The notes: generated by a model not told the origin, from the letters alone. A DNA stretch of 62,632 bases from Candidatus Saccharimonadota bacterium (GCA_017406565.1 JAFQYG010000004.1:1-62632), one strand, 5' to 3'. Shown: positions 42,055-52,003, counted from the stretch's first letter. A program made the numbers and translations.

Positions 42055-44439
42055 TTAAGTTATGTTGATTTCGGATGGAGTGATAGTGAGAGTAGAGCCA
42101 GCTTCGGCTGAGCCAGAAAGAATAGCTGAAGCGACGATGTTTTCGACGGTTTTTTGTACGATACGACGCATTGGTCGGGCGCCCATTTTGGGGTCATAGC
42201 CTTGTTCGATGAGGATTTGTTTGGCTTCGGGTGAAAGTGTAACGGTGATTTTTTGTGGTTCGAGGGTTCTGTTGGTGGAAGCGATAATGAGATCGAGAAC
42301 TTGGATTAAGTCTTCTTTACTAAGTGGTTTGAATAGACAGATTTCGTCGAAGCGATTTAGGAATTCGGGTTTGAATTCGCCGCTAGTGATAAGATTGTCA
42401 ACAATTTCGTCTTTGAAATCGTTGATTTTAGCACCGGCAGTGATTTTGTCGCGAATAGTGTTGGCACCGGCGTTGCTGGTAGCGATAATGATGCAGTCGC
42501 GGAAACTGATTTCGCGGTTTTTTTCATCACGAAGGATGCCTTCGTCAAGAACTTGAAGTAGGGTGGTAAGAACCGATGGATGGGCTTTTTCAATTTCGTC
42601 TAGAAGTACGACGGAAAACGGCTGTTTCATGACTTGAGCAGTGAGGCTGAGTGCGTCAGATGCTCCATCGCGAATGAGGCGTGATACGTCGGATGCAGAG
42701 ACGAATTCGTTCATGTCGAGGCGAATGATGTTGCTTTCGCCTTTGAAATATACTTCAGATAAGGTTTTGGCCAATTCTGTTTTACCAACGCCGGTGGGAC
42801 CAAGGAAGAGGAAAGTGCCGATAGGGCGACTTTGGTTTTTGACGCCAGCAGCAGCACGACGTAAAGCATTAGCCATGGCAGAAACTGCTTCTTCTTGGTC
42901 TATCATGCGTTCGTGGATGAGTTGTTCGAGGTTTAATAGTTTTTCACGGTCTTGGTCGCTGTCTGCAACTTTAACTTTGACACCGTAGGTTTTTTCGACG
43001 GCAGTTTGGACTGATTCGGCAGTAACCAAGCCGTTTTCGGAATGAGCAGCGGCGGATTCTAAGAGTAGTTTGGCTTTGCCTGGCATTTCGATATCATGGA
43101 TGTATTGTTCGCTAAGGCGATAAGCTTCAGTGAGTGCGCGGTAAGTATAGACGACATTTTTTTGGTGCTCGAAGTATGGGACTTGGTCCATGAGAATTTT
43201 GATGGTTTCTTCTTGGTTGCTTGGGTTGACTACGATTTTGTTAAGTGAATTGGCAAGAGCTGGATTTTTGGCGGAGATTTCGAGGAATCTTTGATCGTCC
43301 ATGATGAGGATCATACGAATATTGCCAGCTTCTAGAATGGGGACTAAGAGATTAGTGATGTCGATAGAGCCGGGGCCTTCTTCAAAGAAGAGGTGAGCAT
43401 TGTCAAGGCAGAGAATGATATTTTTGGCGGAATAGATTTCGTTCATGATTCTAATCATTAGGTATTCGAGTTCGCCTTGATCTTTGGCGGCAGAAATGAG
43501 GCTGGGAGCGTCGAGTGAATAAAGTTGGCGGAATTTGAGATTATTGGGAATTTTGGAATCGGCATCCATGAGAGTTTCGGCAAAATTCTTTACAATTGTG
43601 GAACGACCTGAGCCATAGGCGCCAACGAGAGCAACGTTTTGGCGACCGCCATGAGTGAAAGTATGAATCATCTTCTGAATGATTTCGGCGTTTTCAGCTT
43701 GTTGAACCTTGTGACTTGCTCCAGTGTAGCGATCAGAAAGATTAATAGCAAAATGCTGCAAAGTAGGAGTATAACCGAAAGCGAGGTCGCGAGCGATGCC
43801 GCCAGAATGGATTGGCTTTTTGCTGTCTTTGGCGAGACCGTTTAGATAATTGAACCAGTCGATGCCTTGATATAAATCTGAAATATTGAGTTTAAATTGG
43901 TTCAAAAGCTGTTCGAATGAAGGGAGATTTTCGATGGTTGCGACGGTAAGTGTTGCGCCAGTGATTTCAGTGGAATTGGTTTTTTCGCGGATGGCTTTGG
44001 CAGTGTTGTAGATTGGTTCTACGGATGCTGGGAGATAATTAGTTAATTGTTCAAATACGGGGATAGTAAGTCCAAAACGTACCATAATGAACATGCCACC
44101 TGGGGTTTTAGCGAGGATTTTAACTAGTTCGGCGGGGGTGGTGTTTTCGTTTAGAAGCAAAAGGAGACTTTCGGATAATAAATCGGTGAAGTCGTCAGAT
44201 GGTTTGACGGGGATTTCGGAAAGATCGCTTTTAATCCAGAATACCATCATGAGCGGGATAACCGAAAAGCCAATTAGGGTCCAGCCAAGAGGATATTTGA
44301 AGAATAGTAGTGTGATACCTCCACCTAATAATGTAATAAAGATTATGAAATTTAAAACTATGATTATGGGAGTATTAAGAGTATGCTTTTGGTGAGCTTT
44401 TTTGACACGTGGATTATGTGAATTGAATGTACTGCTCAT
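42055..44439 (-). CDS. membrane-anchored ClpA/ClpC-like double AAA+ ATPase, first module degenerate
   Basis: A 794-residue ATPase. Two membrane helices lie at ~24-48 and 51-69, a Clp_N-like helical domain at ~82-205, then two AAA modules. In module 1, Walker A reads GAYGSGRST (273-281), with Arg279 for Lys, and Walker B reads LCLDNAH with Asn347 for the catalytic Glu. Module 2 is intact: GPTGVGKT (547-554) and VLLDEIE (611-617), followed by the GAxxxR-type C-terminal domain (GYDPKMGARPMRRIVQ). It probably remodels or unfolds membrane-associated proteins. A ClpP-binding loop was not identified. It overlaps the upstream small membrane gene by 4 nt. Confidence 0.88.
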   Translation of the reverse strand: MSSTFNSHNPRVKKAHQKHTLNTPIIIVLNFIIFITLLGGGITLLFFKYPLGWTLIGFSVIPLMMVFWIKSDLSEIPVKPSDDFTDLLSESLLLLLNENTTPAELVKILAKTPGGMFIMVRFGLTIPVFEQLTNYLPASVEPIYNTAKAIREKTNSTEITGATLTVATIENLPSFEQLLNQFKLNISDLYQGIDWFNYLNGLAKDSKKPIHSGGIARDLAFGYTPTLQHFAINLSDRYTGASHKVQQAENAEIIQKMIHTFTHGGRQNVALVGAYGSGRSTIVKNFAETLMDADSKIPNNLKFRQLYSLDAPSLISAAKDQGELEYLMIRIMNEIYSAKNIILCLDNAHLFFEEGPGSIDITNLLVPILEAGNIRMILIMDDQRFLEISAKNPALANSLNKIVVNPSNQEETIKILMDQVPYFEHQKNVVYTYRALTEAYRLSEQYIHDIEMPGKAKLLLESAAAHSENGLVTAESVQTAVEKTYGVKVKVADSDQDREKLLNLEQLIHERMIDQEEAVSAMANALRRAAAGVKNQSRPIGTFLFLGPTGVGKTELAKTLSEVYFKGESNIIRLDMNEFVSASDVSRLIRDGASDALSLTAQVMKQPFSVVLLDEIEKAHPSVLTTLLQVLDEGILRDEKNREISFRDCIIIATSNAGANTIRDKITAGAKINDFKDEIVDNLITSGEFKPEFLNRFDEICLFKPLSKEDLIQVLDLIIASTNRTLEPQKITVTLSPEAKQILIEQGYDPKMGARPMRRIVQKTVENIVASAILSGSAEAGSTLTITPSEINIT

Positions 44440-44816
44440 AGCACAACTCCTGTTACTGTTAGAATAATACCAGCAATAGGAATAAATGGAACGAGTGGCC
44501 AGAGTATGATAAGGGCAAGACTACAAATAGCACCAATAATAATGATGAAGGTGCCAGCGATTAATAAGAATAATCGAGAGAAGAAGCCGATGAAGCGAGA
44601 TATTAGTCTATCTAGAAACATGTGCATTTTAAGGTCGAGCGAAGAATCTGCGCTGGCAGTTTCGGCAGATATTTGACGAAAGGGCTTGAACAACGTGCGG
44701 ATAAGTGAATTCATAGAAAAGAAGTCGACAATATTAGAAAGTGTGTGTCGATTTTTTTTGATAAAAACATTCCAACCGTGAGCGTACCACCAGGATAGCA
44801 TTTCTATAATTGCCAT
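44436..44816 (-). CDS. small two-TM membrane protein, partner of the Clp-like ATPase
   Basis: A 126-residue protein with amphipathic N-terminal half (NSLIRTLFKPFRQI) and two C-terminal membrane helices (~76-100 and 103-125). It is encoded directly before the ATPase with a 4-nt overlap, so the two are co-translated and may form a complex. TATAAT (complement 44823-44828) is 6 nt upstream. No family recognised, but such pairs are plausible in Saccharibacteria-type genomes. Confidence 0.7.
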   Translation of the reverse strand: MAIIEMLSWWYAHGWNVFIKKNRHTLSNIVDFFSMNSLIRTLFKPFRQISAETASADSSLDLKMHMFLDRLISRFIGFFSRLFLLIAGTFIIIIGAICSLALIILWPLVPFIPIAGIILTVTGVVL

Positions 44817-44860
44817 AACTATATTATATCATGCTTAAATGCTTATGTTATAATAGTAGT

Positions 44861-46483
44861 ATGAATGAAGAAGAATTGCAGCTGAAAAGGCGCGAGAATG
44901 AGGAACAGGCTACGTCTGGTCGAGCGCGAATTTTGGGGTTGCCTTATCTTGATACGAGAGATTTTGAAAATGAGATACCGTTAGTGCCGGATTTACTTGA
45001 AAAACAGCAGATGCATCAAGATTATATTATTCCGTTGCAAAAAGGTGGTGGAGAAGAACATTATCAGTTTATGGTAACAAGTCAAACACCACGTTCAGTA
45101 ATAGATAATATGCAAAAAGAGTATACGGATGAAGGTGAAAGGGTGGATTTTTTCTTGATTTCGAATTCAGCGTACAAAGTTTTTATGTTACGATACGATC
45201 CACCGCAAGTAGTACACTATGATGATATTAAAATTGCGGGTGAAGGAGATTCAGAGACAATTGCTTCAGTTTCGCAAACTTTAGCGACAGTATCGACTGA
45301 AAAAGTTTTTGACTTTTTGATTGATCAGGCGGATAAATTAGGAGCATCGGATATTCATATTGAAAATCTACGTAACGAAATTAGAATTCGGATGCGTGTG
45401 GATGGTATTTTGCATCCTGTGGCGACGATTGATAGAGATAGATATCGGATTTTTATGGGGGAGTTGTCATCTCGGGCGAATGTTTCGACTGCTTCTAATA
45501 AACCACAATCTGGGCATATGCAGAAGGAGATTACACGAGATGGTGCGACACACTTACTTAATATTCGCGTGGAAACAATCCCGACGATGTATGGTCAGGA
45601 TGCGGTATTAAGGTTATTTAACTTTGATGAATCTTTGCTTAATTTAGATTTGTTAGGTTTGTCAGAAGAAGAATTACATGAGATTAATGAAGTGATTTCA
45701 CATCCACGCGGTTTGGTGTTGATGGTAGGTCCGACTGGCTCAGGTAAATCTACTACATTGTATTCAATGTTGAATGCTTTGAATACAACGGATCGCAAGA
45801 TTATCACTTTGGAGGATCCGATTGAGTATGGTATTACGGGAATTTCTCAGATTCCGATTAATACTAACGCTGGTGGATCGTTTGCAGAGGGGTTGAGATC
45901 GGTCCTTCGTTTGGACCCGGATGTAGTGATGGTAGGTGAGATTCGTGACGGTGATACAGCGAAGACAGCAATCCAGGCTTCGATTACTGGACACTTAGTG
46001 TTGTCATCGTTCCATGCTAATTCAACTTCAGCGGCGTTTTCGAGAATGATTGATTTGATTGGTGTAAACCCGATTTTCTCGTCTTCAATTCGTTTGGTAA
46101 TCGCACAGAGATTAGTGCGAAAATTAGCAGATTCTAAAAAGCAAAGACCAGCCGATGAAGCAGAGATTAAATATATTCGCAATACGCTCGAAGGTGTGTC
46201 TCCCGATATTTTGAGTGATTTTGATTTGGATGCACCATTATTATTCGATCCTGTAGAAACCGAAGAACATCCATTTGGATATAATGGGCGAACGGTGATT
46301 ATGGAACAGTTGGTGGTTTCGGAAGATATTCAGGCATTTATTCGGGGGGATGTAGCCGATATCAATACAGATGCGATTGAAAAGGCTGCAAAGAAAAATG
46401 GAATGCTGACTTTGGAGCAAAAAGGGGTGTTGGCGGTGCTTAGAGGTGAAACAACCTTAGAAGAAGTTTCTCGTGTGATTTAA
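44861..46483 (+). CDS. pilB: type IV pilus/competence assembly ATPase (PilB/GspE family)
   Basis: A 540-residue secretion ATPase. Walker A GPTGSGKST is at 290-298; ITLEDPIEYGI, the Walker B region VMVGEIRDGDTAKTA and SSFHANSTS follow. The N-terminal domain is short, and no Cys4 zinc motif is seen after the Walker region, unlike many GspE. The start at 44861 lies 7 residue-lengths inside a longer frame but has TATAAT (44849-44854) 6 nt upstream. It powers pilus extension and probably supports DNA uptake with ComEC and the pilin at 31993. Confidence 0.9.
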   Translation: MNEEELQLKRRENEEQATSGRARILGLPYLDTRDFENEIPLVPDLLEKQQMHQDYIIPLQKGGGEEHYQFMVTSQTPRSVIDNMQKEYTDEGERVDFFLISNSAYKVFMLRYDPPQVVHYDDIKIAGEGDSETIASVSQTLATVSTEKVFDFLIDQADKLGASDIHIENLRNEIRIRMRVDGILHPVATIDRDRYRIFMGELSSRANVSTASNKPQSGHMQKEITRDGATHLLNIRVETIPTMYGQDAVLRLFNFDESLLNLDLLGLSEEELHEINEVISHPRGLVLMVGPTGSGKSTTLYSMLNALNTTDRKIITLEDPIEYGITGISQIPINTNAGGSFAEGLRSVLRLDPDVVMVGEIRDGDTAKTAIQASITGHLVLSSFHANSTSAAFSRMIDLIGVNPIFSSSIRLVIAQRLVRKLADSKKQRPADEAEIKYIRNTLEGVSPDILSDFDLDAPLLFDPVETEEHPFGYNGRTVIMEQLVVSEDIQAFIRGDVADINTDAIEKAAKKNGMLTLEQKGVLAVLRGETTLEEVSRVI

Positions 46484-46576
46484 ATGTTTTTAAAACGCTT
46501 GACTTTATTTTTGATGAGTGGTATGATGTAGCCACAAAGGTTGTATAAATAAACAAGTAACAAAGGAACAAACACT

Positions 46577-48571
46577 ATGAGCCAAATAAAAGTATCTGTT
46601 TGTGGCGGCGGATGTAAGGACATCTCAGTTCCGAATACGGGTTTTGTCACAAATATTAATAATTATCAAAATAGCAGTGAAGGAATGATTGGAATTGGTT
46701 TTTTTGTGATTCTTCTTGTGGTGTTTGGAATTATAACGACTATTTTCTTAAAGAAGAATAGTAAGCATCGTGTGATAATGCGTAGCAATGGGCTAAGTTT
46801 ATTGCCGCGTAAGAAAATAGCTCTAAAAACGTTTGTTTTAGCGATACTTGTAACTAGTGCTTCTTTTGTGACTTTTAATCAACTAAAAAACCAAGAAAAT
46901 GAATCATATGCTGATGTAGCTCAATATGGTGATTCTTTAACAGTGACTGCTAGTGATGTAGATTTGTCAGTTAAGATTGATAATGGTGAAGAAACTGCTT
47001 TTGGGTATGCAACAGGTGAAGTTAAGGTCAGTGAGAGCACGCAATTTGGTTATAAATTATTGGCTTATGTAGATGACAACCGATTGGTATCAGAACATGG
47101 TGACTATATTGGAAGCGTTGATAGCAAAACCCCAACAACTTTGGGTATGAATAATTGGGGTCTAGCAACTGAGGCTCCACTAGATCAGAATTCAAGTGTA
47201 TGGTATGGGGTTCCGACAACACTTAACGATGCTTTGGTGTTAAAAGATACTGATTATATGACGCCAGAAAATGATATTACAAAAGTATATTATGGTGTAA
47301 AAATCAACAATGAGTTGTCGTGTGGAGACTATAATGGAACTTCTATTAATTATGTAGCAATAGCCAATGTGGTACCTCCTGATATTAAATTCGAATTTCG
47401 TGGTGAAGATACTTATTTTGACGAGGGGAAGACTCAAACAAGTAATGTAGTGGGATACGCAAATACTTGTACGAAGTGTAAAGGTTATGTGTCGGACGAA
47501 TATGTGGTTTCTCAGACTGAGAATGTTGATGCGGGTGGAAGTTGGAATGGCGAGGGTGTGCCACTAAAAGAAGATATGGTACAAATTCCTGGAGCGGATA
47601 AATTAGCTGTAGAGATAAACTATAGTTTGCATGATGATGTCTATTTGACTATGCATAAGGATATGAATGGAATGCCTTACATAGTGAAACCAGATGTGTT
47701 TATTACGGAAGAAGGTGATAGGGTCGAAAGATATTTGATTGATGGTGATACCGCAATGATTTACGTAGGTGAAAGAGGGATTGCTACGGATGACGATGAT
47801 ATTAATGTTGCTAATGGGCCAACCCTTAATGGGGGCGTTCAATCGATAAGAGGATTGAGGGGGGGTACGTATAATTACAGTTATTATGCGAAAGTATATC
47901 CTGTATACAACGATGAGCGTGCTGGGACGACATATCAAGATTTGCCGCAGGTTTGTGGATGGATGAGAGTGATGGGTGATTATAAGAAACCAGTTGAAGT
48001 GAATGGAAAAACGCTGTTTGGTTGGTCATCTGGCTACATAGATGTGATTGACCAAAGTATAAATCTAGAATCGGATTTAATTGAGGCAGTTGATGCTGGC
48101 ATAGTAAATGTTGATGACTTAGTAATAAGATTTCTTGAAAGAGATGGGGTAGGAGAAGCTTTGAGTGGTCGTACCATTAGCTATAATTCGGTTTGGCGGC
48201 CATATTATGGTGTTAGATACGAAGGGAATGGTGGTGTCGCTACGATATGCAAAGGTCATAGAATACATAAGAGTCATGAGTCGTCACGTAAGACTGCTGA
48301 AGTGATGAATTGTCCAGAAGTGGTTGAAACTACTACCTTATCGCAAAAAATATATTTAGATAGTGATGAACCATATTATTTAGAAGATTACGATGAGGAT
48401 GTCCTGCGTCATTTTTATAGAGATGGTTATGATTTGATTGGGTGGTCGACGAATCCGAACGCAACGGTGCCTGAATATACTTATGATGACGAGCTAATTC
48501 TACCGGATAATCCGGAAGGACAAAGTTTAACTCTATATGCAGTTTGGGGGTTGGAGGGTAAAGGTAAATAA
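46577..48571 (+). CDS. surface protein with N-terminal VPNTG/TM segment and InlB-like repeat
   Basis: A 664-residue protein. Residues 1-65 contain VPNTGF (18-23), a membrane helix (38-58) and a basic stretch, the order of a sortase-type sorting signal but at the N-terminus. A second helix at ~81-100 followed by ESYADV resembles a signal peptide. The long outer region (~110-610) has no family I recognise; residues ~610-660 (FYRDGYDLIGWST, LTLYAVWG) form an InlB/Flg_new-type repeat. Promoter TTGACT/TATGAT near 46498-46526 and AAGGAAC ribosome site. Probably a cell-surface adhesin. Confidence 0.7.
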   Translation: MSQIKVSVCGGGCKDISVPNTGFVTNINNYQNSSEGMIGIGFFVILLVVFGIITTIFLKKNSKHRVIMRSNGLSLLPRKKIALKTFVLAILVTSASFVTFNQLKNQENESYADVAQYGDSLTVTASDVDLSVKIDNGEETAFGYATGEVKVSESTQFGYKLLAYVDDNRLVSEHGDYIGSVDSKTPTTLGMNNWGLATEAPLDQNSSVWYGVPTTLNDALVLKDTDYMTPENDITKVYYGVKINNELSCGDYNGTSINYVAIANVVPPDIKFEFRGEDTYFDEGKTQTSNVVGYANTCTKCKGYVSDEYVVSQTENVDAGGSWNGEGVPLKEDMVQIPGADKLAVEINYSLHDDVYLTMHKDMNGMPYIVKPDVFITEEGDRVERYLIDGDTAMIYVGERGIATDDDDINVANGPTLNGGVQSIRGLRGGTYNYSYYAKVYPVYNDERAGTTYQDLPQVCGWMRVMGDYKKPVEVNGKTLFGWSSGYIDVIDQSINLESDLIEAVDAGIVNVDDLVIRFLERDGVGEALSGRTISYNSVWRPYYGVRYEGNGGVATICKGHRIHKSHESSRKTAEVMNCPEVVETTTLSQKIYLDSDEPYYLEDYDEDVLRHFYRDGYDLIGWSTNPNATVPEYTYDDELILPDNPEGQSLTLYAVWGLEGKGK

Positions 48572-48676
48572 AGCAGATTATGCGGAGAGCTTTTCGGATC
48601 GTTTGAATAAATAGCTAGAGTGATATTATTAGGGTATTTTATTTGTTACGCTTTGTTTTATGGTATAATATAGCGT

Positions 48677-49426
48677 ATGAGTGAAAAAGTTATTTCTGAC
48701 TATAATGGTTATGATTACAAAAAAGAATTTTGGGAAAATGTAGACCGAGAATATGAAGATCAAGCCGATCGGATGGCAATTCGTAAGCTGTTGCCGAAAC
48801 GAATGGAAAAGTTTGCTGATATTGGTGGCGGATATGGACGACTCGCAAATGAGTATTTGAAGCGTGCACACAAGGTAATAATATTTGATTATTCTAAATC
48901 TGAGTTGAAACAAGCCAAGGATGTTTATGGTGATAAGATTGAGACTAGAGCTGGTGATATCTATGATTTGCCATTTAAAGATGGGGAATTAGATGGTTTG
49001 ATGATGGTAAGAGTGACTCACCATCTAAAAAAGATGGATAAAGCGATGGCTGAGTTATATCGTGTATTGAAGCCAGGCGGAGTAGCAGTGATTGAAGTAG
49101 CGAACAAGCGGACTTTACCAAAAATGGTGCGATATGTCACAAGACGAAGTAAAGTGAATCCGTTTGATAAAACGGTGGCGAATTATAAAGAAATTAGTAA
49201 GGACGGATTTTATAATTATCATCCAAAATATGTGGAAGAGATTTTTGATAAAACTGGATTTAAGACTGAGAGAGTTTTATCAGTGTCTAATTTTAGAAGT
49301 AAGAAATTAAAGAAACTATTTGGAACTCAGAATCTAGTAAAGATGGAGGATAAGGCTCAGAAAGCTCTTGCGCCGATTAGATTTGCTCCATCTATCTATT
49401 ATAAATTGCGAAAACCTGAAGAATAG
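48677..49426 (+). CDS. class I SAM-dependent methyltransferase
   Basis: A 249-residue methyltransferase of the UbiE/Methyltransf_11 type. SAM-binding motif FADIGGGYGRLANEY (~44-58), acidic IIFDYSKSEL, motif II GDIYDLPFKDGELDG and YRVLKPGG are all present. The C-terminal cap would select the substrate, which cannot be inferred. TATAAT (48664-48669) lies 7 nt before the ATG. Next comes a tRNA gene on the same strand. Confidence 0.9.
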   Translation: MSEKVISDYNGYDYKKEFWENVDREYEDQADRMAIRKLLPKRMEKFADIGGGYGRLANEYLKRAHKVIIFDYSKSELKQAKDVYGDKIETRAGDIYDLPFKDGELDGLMMVRVTHHLKKMDKAMAELYRVLKPGGVAVIEVANKRTLPKMVRYVTRRSKVNPFDKTVANYKEISKDGFYNYHPKYVEEIFDKTGFKTERVLSVSNFRSKKLKKLFGTQNLVKMEDKAQKALAPIRFAPSIYYKLRKPEE

Positions 49427-49446
49427 GGTATAATATATGTGTTGAA

Positions 49447-49521
49447 GGGGCCATCGTTCAACGGATAGGACATATCCCCTCTAAGGATACAATGTAGGTT
49501 CGATTCCTACTGGCCCTACCA
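49447..49521 (+). tRNA. tRNA-Arg (TCT)
   Basis: A 75-nt cloverleaf, acceptor GGGGCCA/TGGCCCT, anticodon loop CCTCTAA (TCT, reads AGA/AGG), CCA encoded. Confidence 0.93.
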
Positions 49522-49530
49522 TAGATTAGA

Positions 49531-49568
49531 ACAAAAAAATAACACTATATAATATATAGTGTTATTTT
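49531..49568. terminator. bidirectional terminator
   Basis: AATAACACTATAT/ATATAGTGTTATT hairpin with flanking A and T runs, between tRNA-Arg and the convergent aspS. Confidence 0.9.
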
Positions 49569-49573
49569 AATAC

Positions 49574-51373
49574 TTAGTCTTCTTCTGGGATAATAGCGAG
49601 ATGAGCTTCGTCAAGTTGGATTTGGTCAACTTCGGAAGGAGAATTCATCATTAAATCGACTCCGTTGCCGTTTTTCGGGAAAGCGACTATGTCACGAATA
49701 TTTTCGACTTCTTCTAGAACCATAAAAATGCGATCAAGACCTGGAGCACAACCAGCATGTGGTGGAGCACCGAATTTGAAAGCGTTTAGCATTCCGCCGA
49801 AGCGAGCTTCAACGTATTCTTTATTGTAGCCAAGTATATTGAATACTTTATACATAATTTCTGGATTATAATTACGTACTGCGCCAGAACATACTTCATA
49901 ACCGTTCATGACCATATCGTATTGATCAGCAAGGAGAGCGAGTTTTTGTTCATCGGTTTCGGCAGCTTCGAGAGCTTTGAGGCCTCCTTTTGGCATGCTG
50001 AATGGGTTATGCCCGAAATCTAAGCGATTGTTTTTGTCGTCCCATTCGTAAAATGGAAAATCAACGACCCATGCATAGGCGACTTCTTTAGGATTCTTGA
50101 GACTGAAATGATTGGCAAATTCAATACGAAGTTGTCCTAATACTTTATTAACCTTTTCGAGTTCGTCGGCGCCGAAGAAGACAGCGTCACCTTCTTTAGC
50201 ATTGGTGAGTTTTGTGACGTCCTTAATCTCTGACTCGGTCATGAATTTAAGAATTGGAGATTTAGCGCCTTCTTTAGTATATAGAATGTAGGCTAGACCA
50301 CCAGCACCAAGTTTACGAGCGGTATCAGTGAATTCGTCAATTTCGCGACGAGTAAGTGTTGCGCCATTTTTGACGCAGATAGCTTTGACGCAGTCAGTTT
50401 TGAAAACTTTGAAATCAGTATTTTTGAATACTTTGGTAAGGTCGATGAGCTCCATGCCATAGCGAAGATCTGGTTTATCAACGCCATAAGTATTCATAGC
50501 AAAATCAAATGGTAATCTTGGGACTTTCGAGCCTTTGATAAGATATTTTTTGGCTGGCTCGGATTTTAGGACGAGTTTTTTGTCGCTAAATTTAGTAGCA
50601 AGGTCAATGAACAATGGTTCGAGAGTTTGGCGGACGATTTCGCCATCGTCGGCAAAGGCAATCTCACAGTCTAGCTGGTAAAAGTCGCCGTATAACCTAT
50701 CAGCACGTGGATCTTCATCGCGGAAACAAGGGGCAATCTGGAAGTATTTGTTGAGACCTCCGACCATGAGGAGCTGCTTGAATTGTTGAGGAGCTTGAGG
50801 AAGAGCGTAGAATTTGCCTGGATGTAATCTGGAAGGGACGAGGAAGTCGCGAGCACCTTCTGGGGAAGAATTAGCTAGAATTGGTGTAGTAACTTCAGTG
50901 AAATCGTGGTCATACATATAATTGCGAATGAAACGATAAAACTCAGAGCGACGTTTTAGAATGCTCTGCATTGAAGGGCGGCGCAAATCTAGGAAACGAT
51001 ATTTGAGACGAAGTTCTTCGGATGATTCAGCGCCATCGTCGTGGGTATTAACAGGGAGAGGCTCAGATTTGTTTAGGAGAATGAGCTCTTCGACGACCAA
51101 TTCGATTTTACCGGTATTGATATTTGGATTAACTAATTCTGGAGTGCGTTTGCGCATAGTACCAGTTGCTTTAAGAACGTACTCGTCGCGAACAGATTCA
51201 GCGAGCTTAAAAGCCTCTTTGGTGTCTGGCGTAATAACTAATTGGATAATATCAGTATGATCTCTTAAATCGATAAAGATGAGGCCGCCATGATCACGGC
51301 GGGAATTGACCCAACCTTCAACGGTTACTTTTTTGCCCAAAAAATTGTGTAAATCATTCGCTAAAATTCTCAT
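49574..51373 (-). CDS. aspS: aspartyl-tRNA synthetase
   Basis: A 599-residue class II synthetase of the bacterial type. The N-terminal OB fold has VEGWVNSRRDHGGLIFIDLRD; class II motifs are FTEVTTPILANSSPEGARDFLVPSR, FRDEDPRADRLYGDFYQLD and the C-terminal GLDRIFMVL. A GAD insertion domain lies at ~290-400. Charges tRNA-Asp; whether it is also used for tRNA-Asn depends on an AsnRS or GatCAB not seen here. TATAAT (complement 51381-51386) is 7 nt before the ATG. Confidence 0.97.
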   Translation of the reverse strand: MRILANDLHNFLGKKVTVEGWVNSRRDHGGLIFIDLRDHTDIIQLVITPDTKEAFKLAESVRDEYVLKATGTMRKRTPELVNPNINTGKIELVVEELILLNKSEPLPVNTHDDGAESSEELRLKYRFLDLRRPSMQSILKRRSEFYRFIRNYMYDHDFTEVTTPILANSSPEGARDFLVPSRLHPGKFYALPQAPQQFKQLLMVGGLNKYFQIAPCFRDEDPRADRLYGDFYQLDCEIAFADDGEIVRQTLEPLFIDLATKFSDKKLVLKSEPAKKYLIKGSKVPRLPFDFAMNTYGVDKPDLRYGMELIDLTKVFKNTDFKVFKTDCVKAICVKNGATLTRREIDEFTDTARKLGAGGLAYILYTKEGAKSPILKFMTESEIKDVTKLTNAKEGDAVFFGADELEKVNKVLGQLRIEFANHFSLKNPKEVAYAWVVDFPFYEWDDKNNRLDFGHNPFSMPKGGLKALEAAETDEQKLALLADQYDMVMNGYEVCSGAVRNYNPEIMYKVFNILGYNKEYVEARFGGMLNAFKFGAPPHAGCAPGLDRIFMVLEEVENIRDIVAFPKNGNGVDLMMNSPSEVDQIQLDEAHLAIIPEED

Positions 51374-51389
51374 ATCTGTTATTATACCA

Positions 51390-51965
51390 CTAATTCAGTA
51401 GATAGTCTAGAAGCATCTGGGTTGTGAAGAAGCCGGCGAGGGAATCATTTTTATCAAGAACGAGATAATAATAGCTATTGGTGCGTTCGATTTCTTCAAT
51501 GACGAATTGTAAAGAGTCATTTAGATGTAAATAATTGACATGTTTGTCCATGTATTTTTCAGCGCGGTCAGTTTTTTTGATTTCGAGAGCATTTAAGGCT
51601 TCAGTATGAATAACGCCTTTTACTTTACCTCTACTATCAAGAACTGGAAAATTAGTGTAGCCAGACTTGTATAGTTTATCGAGAGTGAGTGGGCCAAGGA
51701 TATCTTTAGCATCAACGAAAACCATTTTGGATTTTGGAATCATTAATTCTTCGACAGTACGAGCATCAAAACTCATAATTGCGGCGATACGATCGCGATC
51801 TTTGCTGCTAAGAATTTCGCGTGGGGTGCGAGAAATGATGTCGATGAAATCTTCAAGGGATTTGGGGGTGTATTTGGTTGGTTTTGGTGTTGGCTTCTTT
51901 GGCCGAAATCGCTCGAGCTTAGGATCAAGCCATTTAACGAATTTTCGCATTAATGTATCGAACAT
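51390..51965 (-). CDS. CBS-domain pair protein (CorC/HlyC-like)
   Basis: A 191-residue protein with two CBS domains, RTVEELMIPKSKMVFVDA (~72-89) and DKHVNYLHLNDSLQFVIEEI (~140-159). This resembles the CBS core of hemolysin/CorC/CNNM proteins but lacks both their membrane domain and C-terminal CorC domain. The basic Pro-rich N-terminus (KLERFRPKKPTPKPTK) is unusual. It likely senses adenosyl nucleotides. TATAAT (complement 51975-51980) is 9 nt upstream; aspS starts 16 nt after its stop. Confidence 0.85.
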   Translation of the reverse strand: MFDTLMRKFVKWLDPKLERFRPKKPTPKPTKYTPKSLEDFIDIISRTPREILSSKDRDRIAAIMSFDARTVEELMIPKSKMVFVDAKDILGPLTLDKLYKSGYTNFPVLDSRGKVKGVIHTEALNALEIKKTDRAEKYMDKHVNYLHLNDSLQFVIEEIERTNSYYYLVLDKNDSLAGFFTTQMLLDYLLN

Positions 51966-52003
51966 GATATAATAATTATAACATTATTTAAAGGGAGTTT
52001 TTA

